From: Candidatus Villigracilis propinquus
GTDB lineage: Bacteria > Chloroflexota > Anaerolineae > Anaerolineales > Villigracilaceae
NCBI GenBank assembly: GCA_016714565.1
Contig: JADKDM010000004.1
Span: 1 to 39,440, forward strand
Length of the DNA stretch: 39,440 nt
Reading direction: 5' to 3'
Below are positions 16,798 through 25,128 of this stretch, piece after piece. Every line of letters begins with the position of its first letter. The stretch's first letter is position 1. A program made the position numbers and the translations under genes. The notes beneath the pieces are model-generated. The model saw only the letters and a list, made by a program, of their open reading frames with translations, was not told the origin of the DNA and made no database searches.

Positions 16798-19275
16798 ATG
16801 ACAATCCTTGAAGCCTTAACCCATACTCCCTTGGGGATTGAGCATCCTCATCATCAGGATCCAGATGAACGTTTTCCGCGTCAGCCCATTGCCGGGCAGT
16901 CCGTTGAATTGGGAGCGCGCACCTTCCCTCCATCAGCAGCAACGCGCGTCTGGGCAACTTGGGTAACCACAGACGCCAAAGGAGAATCGGAAGCAGTCCT
17001 AACTGCGCAAGGCGGCACCGAGGCCGAGACGATGCAGTTCGCAACCTCCACCATTCGTTTGGGCGGCACGCGGGCCGGGGATACATGGCGGGCAGCGCTG
17101 CCATCTTTTTCGCGCGGTCAGCAGGTCACGTATCAACTCCATGCAAGTAACGATGGAGAAAATTCTCAAATCGACAGCCCTGAATATTCTTTCACCGTGC
17201 AGGAATGGTTATCCACCGATCAGATCACCGGCTATCAAGTTGATTCCAATGGACTTATTATTTTTTTCTCCGCACCACAACTACAACTTGAAACATCTTT
17301 GCAGATGTGCTTGACCAACCCCGATCAACTCAGTTTTTGTTTGAACGCAAAAAGTGCTTCTACTAATTCGGGCGACTCTTTGCCCTCCTGGCAGATTCTT
17401 GAACAGGAACACGATCATGCCGCGCTGACAGCTGGTCGGCTGCGCGTTGAGTTGACCCTTCATCCTTTTCATTTGCAGATCAGCCGTGACGAAAACATCC
17501 TCCTGGCTACGAACACACCTCCCGTTTGGCTAACAGGAGACGCAAGCCAACCTCCGCAAACCGTGCGTATGACATTTGAATCTCCAGAAGCCGAAAGTTT
17601 TCACGGCCTCGGCGAACGCTACAATGCCTTCAATTTACGCGGTTCAAAGTTGGATGCATCCGTCTACGAGCAATACAAGAATCAGGATATTCACACTTAC
17701 CTGCCCGTCCCGTTTTTTCTGTCTTCACAAGGCTATGCTTTCCATTTGGACACCGCTCGTTTTTCAGCCTTCGATTTCGCCTCCAGCCATTCGAAACAGT
17801 GGCAGTTTCAGGCGGAGATCGAACCGCAGGCGTCCATTAACTTCCACATCTTTGCAGGCGCCGAGCCAAAACAAAATCTGCAATTATTCAGCCGTCAAGT
17901 TGGGTTGCCTCAATTACCTCCTGATTGGGCATTTGGACATTGGATTAGTAGCAATGAATGGAACAGCCAAAAGGAAGTGCTGGAGCAGTTGCGCCTGAGT
18001 CAGCTTCACGATATCCCTGTCACTGTTTTGGTCATTGAAGCTTGGGCGGACGAAAAAACATTCTACATTTGGAACGATGCGCAATATTCCCCAAAGCCTG
18101 CCGATCAGCCCTTCAAACTGTCAGATTTCACATTCCCCGCAGATGGCTTGTGGCCTGACCCCAAAGGAATGATCGATGAATTACATCGCCAGGGTGTTCG
18201 CCTCTTGCTTTGGCAGGTTCCCGTACTCAAATATCTGGGCGGAGAGCGCCATCCCCAGCAGGAAATTGATGAAGCCTACATGCTGGAGAAAGGCTATCAC
18301 CTGAAATGGCCGGATGGTTCGCCGTATCGTGTTCGTCCATTCTGGTTTCATGATTCACTGATGCCCGATTTCAATAACCCCGAAGCCGCAGATTGGTGGA
18401 TGTCCAAGCGTGCCTATCTGTTGGATGAATTGGGCATAGACGGTTTCAAGACAGATGGCGGTGAGCATTTGTGGGGCAGGGACGTTGTCTTTGCCAACGG
18501 ATTGCGCGGCGATGAGGGTGTAAATCTATACCCGAACCTGTATGTCGGCGCATATCATCGTTATTCGAATCAAAAAAGAAACGGAGATGCATTGACTTTC
18601 AGTCGTGCCGGTTTCACCGGAGCTCAGGCATTTCCTGCTCATTGGGCAGGTGATGAAAACTCCACTTGGGAGGCGTTCCGTGCTTCCTTAACAGCAGGGC
18701 TGAATGTCGGGCTTTCCGGTGTCCCCTTTTGGGGCTGGGACATTGCTGGTTTCAGCGGCGAAATTCCCTCGGCTGAGTTATATTTGCGTGCGGCTGCCAT
18801 GGCTGCCTTCTGCCCGATCATGCAATACCATTCAGAATTCAACGATCACCGCATCCCATTACGAGACCGCACACCATGGAACATTGCCGAACGCACTGGC
18901 CAGCCGGAAGTTATTGATATTTATCGTCACTTCACCAAAACCCGAATGCGTCTGTTGCCTTACATCACAGCAGAAGCACGGCATTGCGCCGAAACAGGGG
19001 AGCCGCTTATGCGGCCGTTGTTCCTTGACTGGCCCACAGACTCACAAGCCTGGCAGATCGCCGATCAATATTGCTTTGGCCGCGCATTGATGATAGCTCC
19101 CGTGCTTGAACCCGGAATGACGGAGCGCCGCCTGTATCTCCCGGAAGGGCAGTGGCAGGATTTCTGGACGGGTGAAAAATTCACCGGGCAGCAATGGATA
19201 ACCGTCTCCGCGCCACTTGAGAGCATTCCCGTTTTCCAGAGGTTGGATCAAGCATGGCCGCTGCCTCTCCCATGA
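16798..19275 (+). CDS. Glycoside hydrolase family 31 (alpha-glucosidase/alpha-xylosidase type)
   Basis: The 825-residue protein has an N-terminal beta-sandwich with a starch-binding-like segment, then a (beta/alpha)8 barrel with GH31 hallmarks. These are HGLGERYNAFNLRGSK near residue 270, the nucleophile aspartate D553 in GFKTDGGEH, the probable acid/base D619 in FPAHWAGDEN, and GVPFWGWDIAGF. There is no signal peptide, so it should act inside the cell on imported oligosaccharide. YicI-like alpha-xylosidases share the FKTDxGE form of the nucleophile motif, so either alpha-glucose or alpha-xylose may be released. It overlaps the GH15 gene by 22 nt. Confidence 0.93.
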   Translation: MTILEALTHTPLGIEHPHHQDPDERFPRQPIAGQSVELGARTFPPSAATRVWATWVTTDAKGESEAVLTAQGGTEAETMQFATSTIRLGGTRAGDTWRAALPSFSRGQQVTYQLHASNDGENSQIDSPEYSFTVQEWLSTDQITGYQVDSNGLIIFFSAPQLQLETSLQMCLTNPDQLSFCLNAKSASTNSGDSLPSWQILEQEHDHAALTAGRLRVELTLHPFHLQISRDENILLATNTPPVWLTGDASQPPQTVRMTFESPEAESFHGLGERYNAFNLRGSKLDASVYEQYKNQDIHTYLPVPFFLSSQGYAFHLDTARFSAFDFASSHSKQWQFQAEIEPQASINFHIFAGAEPKQNLQLFSRQVGLPQLPPDWAFGHWISSNEWNSQKEVLEQLRLSQLHDIPVTVLVIEAWADEKTFYIWNDAQYSPKPADQPFKLSDFTFPADGLWPDPKGMIDELHRQGVRLLLWQVPVLKYLGGERHPQQEIDEAYMLEKGYHLKWPDGSPYRVRPFWFHDSLMPDFNNPEAADWWMSKRAYLLDELGIDGFKTDGGEHLWGRDVVFANGLRGDEGVNLYPNLYVGAYHRYSNQKRNGDALTFSRAGFTGAQAFPAHWAGDENSTWEAFRASLTAGLNVGLSGVPFWGWDIAGFSGEIPSAELYLRAAAMAAFCPIMQYHSEFNDHRIPLRDRTPWNIAERTGQPEVIDIYRHFTKTRMRLLPYITAEARHCAETGEPLMRPLFLDWPTDSQAWQIADQYCFGRALMIAPVLEPGMTERRLYLPEGQWQDFWTGEKFTGQQWITVSAPLESIPVFQRLDQAWPLPLP

Positions 19276-20348
19276 GATTTCCCTCAGATCTCCTTGTTGA
19301 ACGAAGTTTACAAATAATTCTGGAAAATCAAGCCCCCACTGGAGCTTTTATCGCCAGCCCTAATTTCCCCACGTATGCATTTTGCTGGTTTCGCGATAGT
19401 TCCTACATTGCCTACGCTCTCGATCTGCATGGAAAGAATGAAGCATCCGCACGCTTCCATGCATGGACAGCTTCCGCCATCAACCGCCGTGCGGATATTG
19501 TTCAACGTGCTCTCCAAAAAGCTGCCGCTGGAGAGCCTTTGACAGACGCGGATGTTCTGCATACCCGCTACACTCTTGATGGTGAAGAAAATACCACAAC
19601 AGCCTGGGAAAACTTCCAGTTGGATGGTTTTGGCACATGGCTGTGGGCATTGGCTGAACACCAGCGCATCACCGCCCAACCACTCCCTGATGAATGGCTG
19701 CAGGCAGCGCGTATAACAGCAGATTACATTGAGGGATTATGGCGTCATCCCTGTTACGACTGTTGGGAGGAATTTAGGGAAAAGATTCACCCGCATACCC
19801 TCGCCGCTATCTATGGCGGATTAAAGGCCTATGGAGATTTGACCGGCGACCAGCGTGACGCTACAACTTCAGCCATTCGATCATTCATTCTTGAAAATGG
19901 ACAGGTAGATGGTCGCTGGCAAAAATTCCTTGGAAACTCCCAAGTGGATGCGAGTCTGCTCGCGCTTAGCACACCCTATCGATTGGTAACTCCGGATGAC
20001 CAAATCATGCGCCGTACCGCCGAAAAAATAGAAGCAGATTTATGTCTGGGCGGCGTCAAACGATATGCCACGGATACCTATTACGGAGGCGGGCAATGGA
20101 TTTTGCTAGCCGCTTGGCTGGGCTGGTATTGGTGTGAGGTGGGAGAAAAAGAAAAAGCCCTACAGCTTCGCCAGTGGATAGAGGCTCAAGCGAATGAAAA
20201 TGGCTGGTTGCCCGAGCAGGTACCAGTTGGACTGAACGAAGAAGCGATGTATGCTCCGTGGGTTCAAAAATGGGGTTCGATTGCCAATCCGCTTCTATGG
20301 TCCCATGCTGAATACCTGATCCTATGCAAATTCATACAGGACAAGTAG
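19254..20348 (+). CDS. Glycoside hydrolase family 15-like (glucoamylase/glucodextranase type)
   Basis: The 364-residue protein is an (alpha/alpha)6-barrel of the GH15 type. Visible motifs are FCWFRDSSYIAYALDLHG near residue 43, NFQLDGFGTWLWALAEH near 123, CYDCWEEFREKIHPHTLAAI near 168 with the probable acid glutamate, and GWLPEQV near 317 with the probable base glutamate. No signal peptide is seen, so it works in the cytoplasm. ATG 19254 overlaps the GH31 gene; ATG 19272 is an alternative that would shorten the protein by six residues. Together with GH31 it would degrade alpha-linked gluco-oligosaccharides. Confidence 0.88.
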   Translation: MAAASPMRFPSDLLVERSLQIILENQAPTGAFIASPNFPTYAFCWFRDSSYIAYALDLHGKNEASARFHAWTASAINRRADIVQRALQKAAAGEPLTDADVLHTRYTLDGEENTTTAWENFQLDGFGTWLWALAEHQRITAQPLPDEWLQAARITADYIEGLWRHPCYDCWEEFREKIHPHTLAAIYGGLKAYGDLTGDQRDATTSAIRSFILENGQVDGRWQKFLGNSQVDASLLALSTPYRLVTPDDQIMRRTAEKIEADLCLGGVKRYATDTYYGGGQWILLAAWLGWYWCEVGEKEKALQLRQWIEAQANENGWLPEQVPVGLNEEAMYAPWVQKWGSIANPLLWSHAEYLILCKFIQDK

Positions 20349-20477
20349 CTCGAAATGGCGTTGGCCATAAATCAAACAGATATGCAGTCTGATTAGTTCA
20401 TCCATCAGATTTTGGATTTTAGAGACGTAGACAGTTTAGAGAACGACCTTACGAAGAAGTTACTTGTGGCGTGAGCG
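20349..20477. other. Short intergenic stretch after the sugar operon
   Basis: No gene is seen. A weak relative of the 6382 repeat lies near 20393-20420. Confidence 0.4.
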
Positions 20478-20790
20478 GACAATTGTCTCGACTTTAACAA
20501 ACTGCCCCATTAATTGCTTGACTTTCTCTATATCCACATATGAAATGACTGTTATACAGTTTGCTTCATCCTTGAGCTTTTTGGGATTTTTGGAAGAAAT
20601 TTCCCCGGCCAATTGTTGCTGTTCTTCGATAAGACATGTGATCTGAGACTAGCCGTAATAAAACGTAACAAGTATTGCGAGACATTATTCCTGTCTTCGC
20701 AGGGAATTACAAAAACAGCTTTTAAAAGGCTCAAAATTCACTTCATCGTTAGTTTGCGAAAAAGTTGCGCACCGCGATTTCTATCTCCGT
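20478..20790. repeat. Dispersed ~320-bp repeat, copy B (degenerate transposon remnant)
   Basis: This copy matches 11387-11712. In reverse complement one frame is readable over about 50 codons: LAGEISSKNPKKLKDEANC, then VISYVDIEKVKQLMG and QFVKVETIV. This looks like the C-terminus of a DDE transposase and shares the last residues with the OrfA at 7726. There are no intact genes within it. Confidence 0.75.
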
Positions 20791-20811
20791 CTGGACCGCT
20801 GGAAAATAAAC

Positions 20812-20845
20812 AAAAAAAAACGCCGTAAGATGGCGTTTTTTTTGT
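20812..20845. terminator. Bidirectional rho-independent terminator
   Basis: The stem AAAACGCC/GGCGTTTT is flanked by A- and T-runs on both sides, so it can act in either direction. It lies after the repeat copy B, downstream of the sugar operon. Confidence 0.75.
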
Positions 20846-20849
20846 TGTT

Positions 20850-21155
20850 ATTGTAGATTATGAGCTTACACCAGCAGGTATTCATGACACAGAAGGAGCG
20901 CCGGAATTGCTTGTAGATGTTGTTGGCGCTGCCTTGGCAGACTGCAATCACTGGAAACCCGAGCTCATGGAGTAGTTGAAGGCTAATGGTTTATGGCTGT
21001 TGGTTCCAATAAAGCGAGTTTGGGCTCGCGATCTGTGGCAGCTCACATCTCGCTGGATGAGAAAGTTCTTGAGCCACACTCTGGCTGTTTACTTTTGGGC
21101 TCAATCCAACCAGTTCTCATGTTTGAGCTTTGCTACTCTTGTCCAAGAGGAAACT
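20850..21155 (+). pseudogene. Transposase C-terminal relic with internal deletion
   Basis: A single plus-strand frame reads DYELTPAGIHDTEGAPELLV, then NHWKPELME followed by an in-frame TAG, LKANGLWLLVP, and directly IKRVWARDLWQLTSRWMRKF with LSHTLAVYFWAQ. The last blocks resemble the end of IS982/IS4-like transposases, in which WLL-P and IKRVWARDxW are normally separated by about 30 residues. So part of the gene has been deleted. It has no start and no inverted repeats that I can identify. Confidence 0.65.
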
Positions 21156-21165
21156 CATACATCAG

Positions 21166-21756
21166 TTAATTACTCTCTGCGATCAACGGGGTAACATATT
21201 TTTCAAGCATCGCAAGGCTGATCTCACCCGTCCACGCATAGCGGACTGTGCCGCTGCGGTCGATGACGTACGAATTCGGCAGGCTGCCATTCTTGAACGC
21301 GTTAAGCGCGGCACCGTCAGGGTCGAGCCAGATGGGGAACGTCAGTCCAAGGGAGTTGGCAAATTGCAGTACTTCTTCTTTCCCATCTCCAGCTTCCACA
21401 GCAATGATCGTAAACCCTTCAGCAGAATGAGCGTCATGGAATTTTTTCAGGGTGGGCATTTCTGCTTTGCAAGGCGGGCACCATGTAGCCCAATTGTTGA
21501 GCAACAAAACCTGCCCGCTGAAATCAGCCAGTGATTCAGTTTCACCGTTGACATTCTCAAGCGCAAGCTGAGGAGCGGGATAATTAACTTCAGCAGGGAC
21601 AACAGAGAAATCGGTTGCGGATGCCGCAGTCTTTGTGCCATCGCCTTGCAAAACTACGAACAACACGATTCCTACCAAAACCAGAAAAACACCAATGGCA
21701 AGGTACTGTCTTTGAGCTTTTATGATCTTCCTGCGATACTTCGATTGTTTTTTCAT
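21166..21756 (-). CDS. TlpA-like membrane-anchored thioredoxin
   Basis: The 196-residue protein has a positively charged N-terminus and one membrane helix (residues ~19-38), followed by a thioredoxin fold facing outward. The active site is NNWATWCPPCKAEMPTLKKF near residue 88, with Cys-Pro-Pro-Cys intact. GSLPNSYVIDRSG carries the cis-proline. TlpA/ResA proteins reduce extracytoplasmic disulfides, for example in cytochrome c maturation. Its ATG lies 2 nt after the stop of the gene at 21759-22427, so the two thioredoxin-fold proteins are probably one operon. Confidence 0.93.
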   Translation of the reverse strand: MKKQSKYRRKIIKAQRQYLAIGVFLVLVGIVLFVVLQGDGTKTAASATDFSVVPAEVNYPAPQLALENVNGETESLADFSGQVLLLNNWATWCPPCKAEMPTLKKFHDAHSAEGFTIIAVEAGDGKEEVLQFANSLGLTFPIWLDPDGAALNAFKNGSLPNSYVIDRSGTVRYAWTGEISLAMLEKYVTPLIAESN

Positions 21757-21758
21757 GA

Positions 21759-22427
21759 TCAGTTCTGTAGTGCGCGTTTGATCTCTTCCAACATGCGCGG
21801 TTCGGGATAGGCTCCAGTGAAGATTCCGCCGCCTGAGTTGATGACAGTCTGCGGAACACCCTGCACGTTAAAGCGCTGCGATAATTCAGGGAACTCCATG
21901 GCATCCACTGCTTCGGCGTGGATCATGGCGGGGTTTTCCATTGCGATCTGATGTGCGAGCAACACGGCTCGCGGGCAATGCGGTCAGGTAGGGGTTACAA
22001 AGACCTGCAATAGCAGAGGCTGCGTCAGCGTTTTCAAAAACTCACGGGTGGCCGCACCAAGCCCGGAGTCCCGTTTTGAGGCGAGGATGATATCGGTGAT
22101 CAGTGTGCTGAATTCATATCCAGCCGGAATCCCCGAAAATTGGACGCCGAGGTCAACGATCTGCTCGCCGTCTTTTGAAGCGACAACGATCGCGGGAGCC
22201 TTGTCCACTTTATACTGCGCCGCAATGGCCGCATCATCATTCAGGTCATACTGTGAGAGGCTGACCTTTTCGTCCGTTGCGCTGATCTCGCTCAACAATT
22301 GCTGCGTTTCATTACAGTATTCGCAATTCTCCTTTGAACCAAAGAAGAGAATTTGGACGGGATTAACCAGATCGGCAAACGCCTGTTTGATCTGCCCGAC
22401 CACCTGTTCATTCAGTAATTTTTCCAT
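21759..22427 (-). CDS. Candidate selenocysteine-containing two-domain thioredoxin-fold protein disulfide oxidoreductase
   Basis: From ATG 22427 (GGAG 7 nt upstream) the frame gives 147 codons, then TGA at 21984-21986, then 74 further codons in the same frame to the stop at 21759. The N-terminal thioredoxin-like half has the pair Cys35-Glu-Tyr-Cys38 (FFGSKENCEYC). The second half reads LLLQVFVTPT-TGA-PHCPRAV, so TGA replaces the first cysteine of a CPHC active site. QRFNVQGVPQTVINSGGG carries the cis-proline. Family relatives (glutaredoxin-like PDO) have Cys-Pro-x-Cys here. A hairpin at 21955-21972 starts 11 nt after the TGA. I infer selenocysteine at position 148. Without recoding, a 147-residue truncated protein results; a TGC-to-TGA mutation or sequencing error is the alternative. 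No selenium machinery genes are in the window. Confidence 0.72.
21955..21972 (-). promoter_or_regulatory. Candidate bacterial SECIS hairpin
   Basis: In the minus-strand mRNA, GCGAGC (21972-21967) pairs perfectly with GCTCGC (21960-21955) around the loop CGUGUU. The stem begins 11 nt after the UGA, and the loop covers nucleotides 21-26 counted from the U of UGA. Bacterial SECIS elements need a short stem close downstream with a G (usually GU) early in the apical loop, and the Escherichia coli fdhF loop GU lies at 23-24. The match in position and loop is good. Confidence 0.6.
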
Positions 22428-22548
22428 GTTTTCTCCAAAGAAATTTTGACGTACGGTATTTGGATGCACCGGAGGTAATAAAGTTACATCCACTTTTGTC
22501 TTTGATGTATACTCCCCTCATGCAACTTTTTGGTAACAAAGACATCCA

Positions 22549-23148
22549 ATGATTAATTCAACGACGCAAGAGTTTTCCATTGAAGCGCTCCGTGCGGGCG
22601 ACAAAGCTGAATTTGCGCGTCTGGTGGATGCCTATTCCACGCTCATCTACCGCCTTGGGCTAAAAATGCTCGGCAACGAACAGGATGCCGAAGATGTACT
22701 TCAAAATACATTTCTCAACGCCATGACCCATCTTTCAGGTTTTGAAGGGCGCTCCAGTATTTCCACATGGCTGTATCGCATTGCATCAAACGAAGCATTG
22801 ATGCAGCTGCGGCGTGGAAAGAAAAGAGTAAACCTTGAAGATCTTCAACCCGAAGATTCAGACGAGGATATTCTGCCAAAGATCTTTGTGGATTGGAGCA
22901 TCCTGCCTGAGAACGAATTGCTTGCCGGAGAAGGCAAAACTGCATTGGATGAAGCAATCAAAAAACTGCCCGAATCCCTGCGCATGGTCTTTATTCTTCG
23001 CGACATCGAAGATGTTTCCATAAAAGACACGGCTGAGATATTGAATTTAACAGAGACGAACGTCAAGACCCGCCTGCTGCGCGCGCGCATGTTCTTACGC
23101 GAAAAACTCTCCACCTATTACAGCGAGCGCCCAAAAGAGGAAAAATGA
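22549..23148 (+). CDS. ECF-type RNA polymerase sigma factor
   Basis: The 199-residue protein has sigma-70 region 2 at ~20-85 (QDAEDVLQNTFLNAMTHL, then STWLYRIASNEALMQLRR) and region 4 at ~130-185 (LPESLRMVFILRDIEDVS, NLTETNVKTRLLRAR). It starts opposite the thioredoxin-fold operon, with 121 nt between the two starts, and ends in an ATGA overlap with an anti-sigma factor gene. The divergent neighbourhood suggests that it responds to thiol or oxidative stress and may drive the PDO-TlpA operon, but the promoter recognised cannot be told from sequence alone. Confidence 0.92.
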   Translation: MINSTTQEFSIEALRAGDKAEFARLVDAYSTLIYRLGLKMLGNEQDAEDVLQNTFLNAMTHLSGFEGRSSISTWLYRIASNEALMQLRRGKKRVNLEDLQPEDSDEDILPKIFVDWSILPENELLAGEGKTALDEAIKKLPESLRMVFILRDIEDVSIKDTAEILNLTETNVKTRLLRARMFLREKLSTYYSERPKEEK

Positions 23149-23405
23149 GCGACCACTTACATGAAAACTGTCAGGCCTTATTAGGCACCCTGTCTGAATA
23201 TATTGATGGCGAATTGCCTGCTGAACTATGCAGGGAGATCGAAAAACACCTTGAAGGCTGCGATAATTGCCGCGTCGTTTTGAATACGACCAAGCGCACA
23301 ATTGACCTTGTCCGCGTACCTGTGGATGAGGATGTGCCCGCAGACATTCGCGAACGTCTCTTCAAACGCCTCAATCTGGACGAGTACCTGAATCTAAAAA
23401 ACTGA
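23145..23405 (+). CDS. Zinc-finger (zf-HC2) anti-sigma factor
   Basis: The 86-residue protein contains LSEYIDGELPAELCREIEKH and the zinc motif HLEGCDNC (His-x3-Cys-x2-Cys) near residues 40-47. There is no membrane helix, so it is a soluble ZAS-type anti-sigma factor. Such proteins release their sigma factor when the zinc-binding cysteines are oxidised, in line with the neighbouring redox genes. Its start overlaps the sigma-factor stop by 4 nt. Confidence 0.9.
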   Translation: MSDHLHENCQALLGTLSEYIDGELPAELCREIEKHLEGCDNCRVVLNTTKRTIDLVRVPVDEDVPADIRERLFKRLNLDEYLNLKN

Positions 23406-23450
23406 CAATGTTATTTTGCGCTGTTGCATTACCTATAACGACCACACAAC

Positions 23451-23485
23451 AACTCCCCGCCGAATTCGGTGGGGAGTTTTGATTT
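23451..23485 (+). terminator. Rho-independent terminator of the sigma/anti-sigma operon
   Basis: AACTCCCC pairs with GGGGAGTT around an inner self-complementary CCGAATTCGG, followed by TTGATTTTT. Confidence 0.85.
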
Positions 23486-23497
23486 TTCCTTTATTAA

Positions 23498-23622
23498 ACC
23501 TCTTGCATAAGCTCTAGGGATGTGTCTATAAAGATTTAAACCACGGAGACGCTGAAGCAAGAAGTTTTTAATTGGTTTTCTCTGTATCTCCGTGGTTAGG
23601 CTTTTCGACTTTTGCAAGAGGT
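23498..23622. repeat. Nested palindromic MITE-like repeat
   Basis: Two inverted repeats are nested: outer ACCTCTTGCA/TGCAAGAGGT (23498-23507 and 23613-23622) and inner AACCACGGAGA/TCTCCGTGGTT (23539-23549 and 23587-23597). The 125-bp unit has no coding potential. CCACGGAGAC-type palindromes recur in many Chloroflexota intergenic regions, and a similar one lies at 32634-32697. Confidence 0.7.
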
Positions 23623-23810
23623 CTATTGAGCAAGCTTGTAACACTAGGAAAGTACACAGACTTGAAAGAGCATCCTTTTCAATGTCTTGAAACAATATTT
23701 ACATTCCCTTTACATTGAAAAACTATCATGCATCCATCATCACAACCCGTGATGAACCATTCAAACAATACACAAGCCAAAACTTGTAAGGAGAAAAATG
23801 TTAAAACAAT

Positions 23811-24968
23811 TTGAAAAATATCATCATCGGCGTCCTTTCAGCGGTCATCGTGATCGCCGTGGGTGCAAGCGCGTACAATGCGTTTGCATCTCCCAATACA
23901 ACAACCCCTGCTGCACTCGATGCAACTGTATCAACTGGAAATGGTAATGGAAGCGGCACAGGTGGAAGCGCTCAACTCACCACGGTTCCTGTTTCTGATC
24001 TGAGCGCTGAAGAAGCCGCAGCTCTTCTGTTTATGCGTGAAGAAGAAAAACTTGCACGCGATGTGTACAACCAACTCTTTGCTCTTTGGGGAATGCCCAC
24101 TTTTCAGAATATTGCAGCCAGCGAACAGACTCATATGGATCAGGTCAAAGTGCTGATGGACCGCTACGCTCTTGCCGACCCCGCGCTTGATCTCGGTAAA
24201 TTTACAGATGCCAACCTCCAGGCTTTGTACGACCAACTGATGGCGCAAGGTTCCCTCTCAATCGCAGATGCGATCAAAGTAGGCGCAACCATCGAAGAAG
24301 TGGACATCGTTGACTTACAGACCCGCTTCACCCAGACAGACAACGCGGATATTCAACTGGTCTATAACAACCTGATGAACGGCTCATTCAATCACTTGAA
24401 GGCATTCACGAGCGCACTCACTCAACAGACAGGCGAAACCTATCAGCCTCAATACCTCTCTGTTGACCAATATCAAGTCATCATTTCCAGTACAAATGGA
24501 AATGGCAATCAAGGCGGTAATGGTTCACAAGGCGCGAACGGACAGGGTAACGGCGCACAAGGTTCTACCGGCATGGGAATTCCTCAGGCGGATATCAGCG
24601 CTGCAACAACAGTGCATGGTGTCGTCAACAGCGTTGACTTCACTGGCATGAGCGTCACGCTTGATGATGGAACGGCACTTTATATTGACCTTGGCAACTC
24701 ACGCTACATCCAGTCCATCGGGTTTGCTCCTGCGGCTGGCGAAGGCGTCACCATCCATGGTTTCCCCGGCGATCAAGGCTTATACAGCGCCATCACCGTA
24801 ACCATCGACTCGACAGCCCAGATATACGCCTTCCGCGATGCCAATGGCAGCCCAATGTGGTCAGGTGGAAATGGTCAAGGCGGAGGAAATGGTAATGAAG
24901 GCGGAAACGCGAATGGAAGTGGCGGCGGCGACGTACCCGACTCGGGTGGTCAAGGTGGAAAGCCCTAA
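23811..24968 (+). CDS. Exported DUF2202 (ferritin-like) protein with Gly/Asn-rich linker
   Basis: The frame that is open runs from TTG 23811. The best ribosome site (AAGGAG, 23788-23793) serves ATG 23798, which is one base out of frame, so the native N-terminus probably reads MLKQ fused to LKNIIIGVLSAV and one extra T is present at 23809-23811. A signal-anchor helix is followed at ~60-215 by a DUF2202 domain: LSAEEAAALLFMREEEKLARD and ASEQTHMDQV, a ferritin-like four-helix pattern with conserved Glu/His residues. Then come a linker of Gly-Asn-Gln repeats, a small beta domain (VHGVVNSVDFTGMSVTLDDG), and a Gly/Asn-rich tail. The function of DUF2202 is not established; metal binding is plausible. 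Confidence 0.82.
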   Translation: MKNIIIGVLSAVIVIAVGASAYNAFASPNTTTPAALDATVSTGNGNGSGTGGSAQLTTVPVSDLSAEEAAALLFMREEEKLARDVYNQLFALWGMPTFQNIAASEQTHMDQVKVLMDRYALADPALDLGKFTDANLQALYDQLMAQGSLSIADAIKVGATIEEVDIVDLQTRFTQTDNADIQLVYNNLMNGSFNHLKAFTSALTQQTGETYQPQYLSVDQYQVIISSTNGNGNQGGNGSQGANGQGNGAQGSTGMGIPQADISAATTVHGVVNSVDFTGMSVTLDDGTALYIDLGNSRYIQSIGFAPAAGEGVTIHGFPGDQGLYSAITVTIDSTAQIYAFRDANGSPMWSGGNGQGGGNGNEGGNANGSGGGDVPDSGGQGGKP

Positions 24969-24975
24969 CAGGTCA

Positions 24976-25010
24976 CAACTCCCGGCTGATTTCAGCCGGG
25001 AGTTGTTCAA
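24976..25010 (+). terminator. Rho-independent terminator after the DUF2202 gene
   Basis: CAACTCCCGGCTGA and TCAGCCGGGAGTTG form a perfect 14-bp stem with TT between them, followed by TTCAATTT. The downstream T-run is weak. Confidence 0.8.
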
Positions 25011-25128
25011 TTTATAAACGATTGCAACTTTATTGGCACATCTGCATCAAAGTAGGAGTCGATAATTTACGACCGCACGTCGTTTAGGAAAAAACTACCA
25101 ATCCAAACCCAAAAAAACTAGGAGTCTC

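Noticed and set aside
20850..21155. TAG within the transposase relic as recoding
   Set aside because: The gene is internally deleted with no start, so an ordinary nonsense change in a dead gene is simpler.
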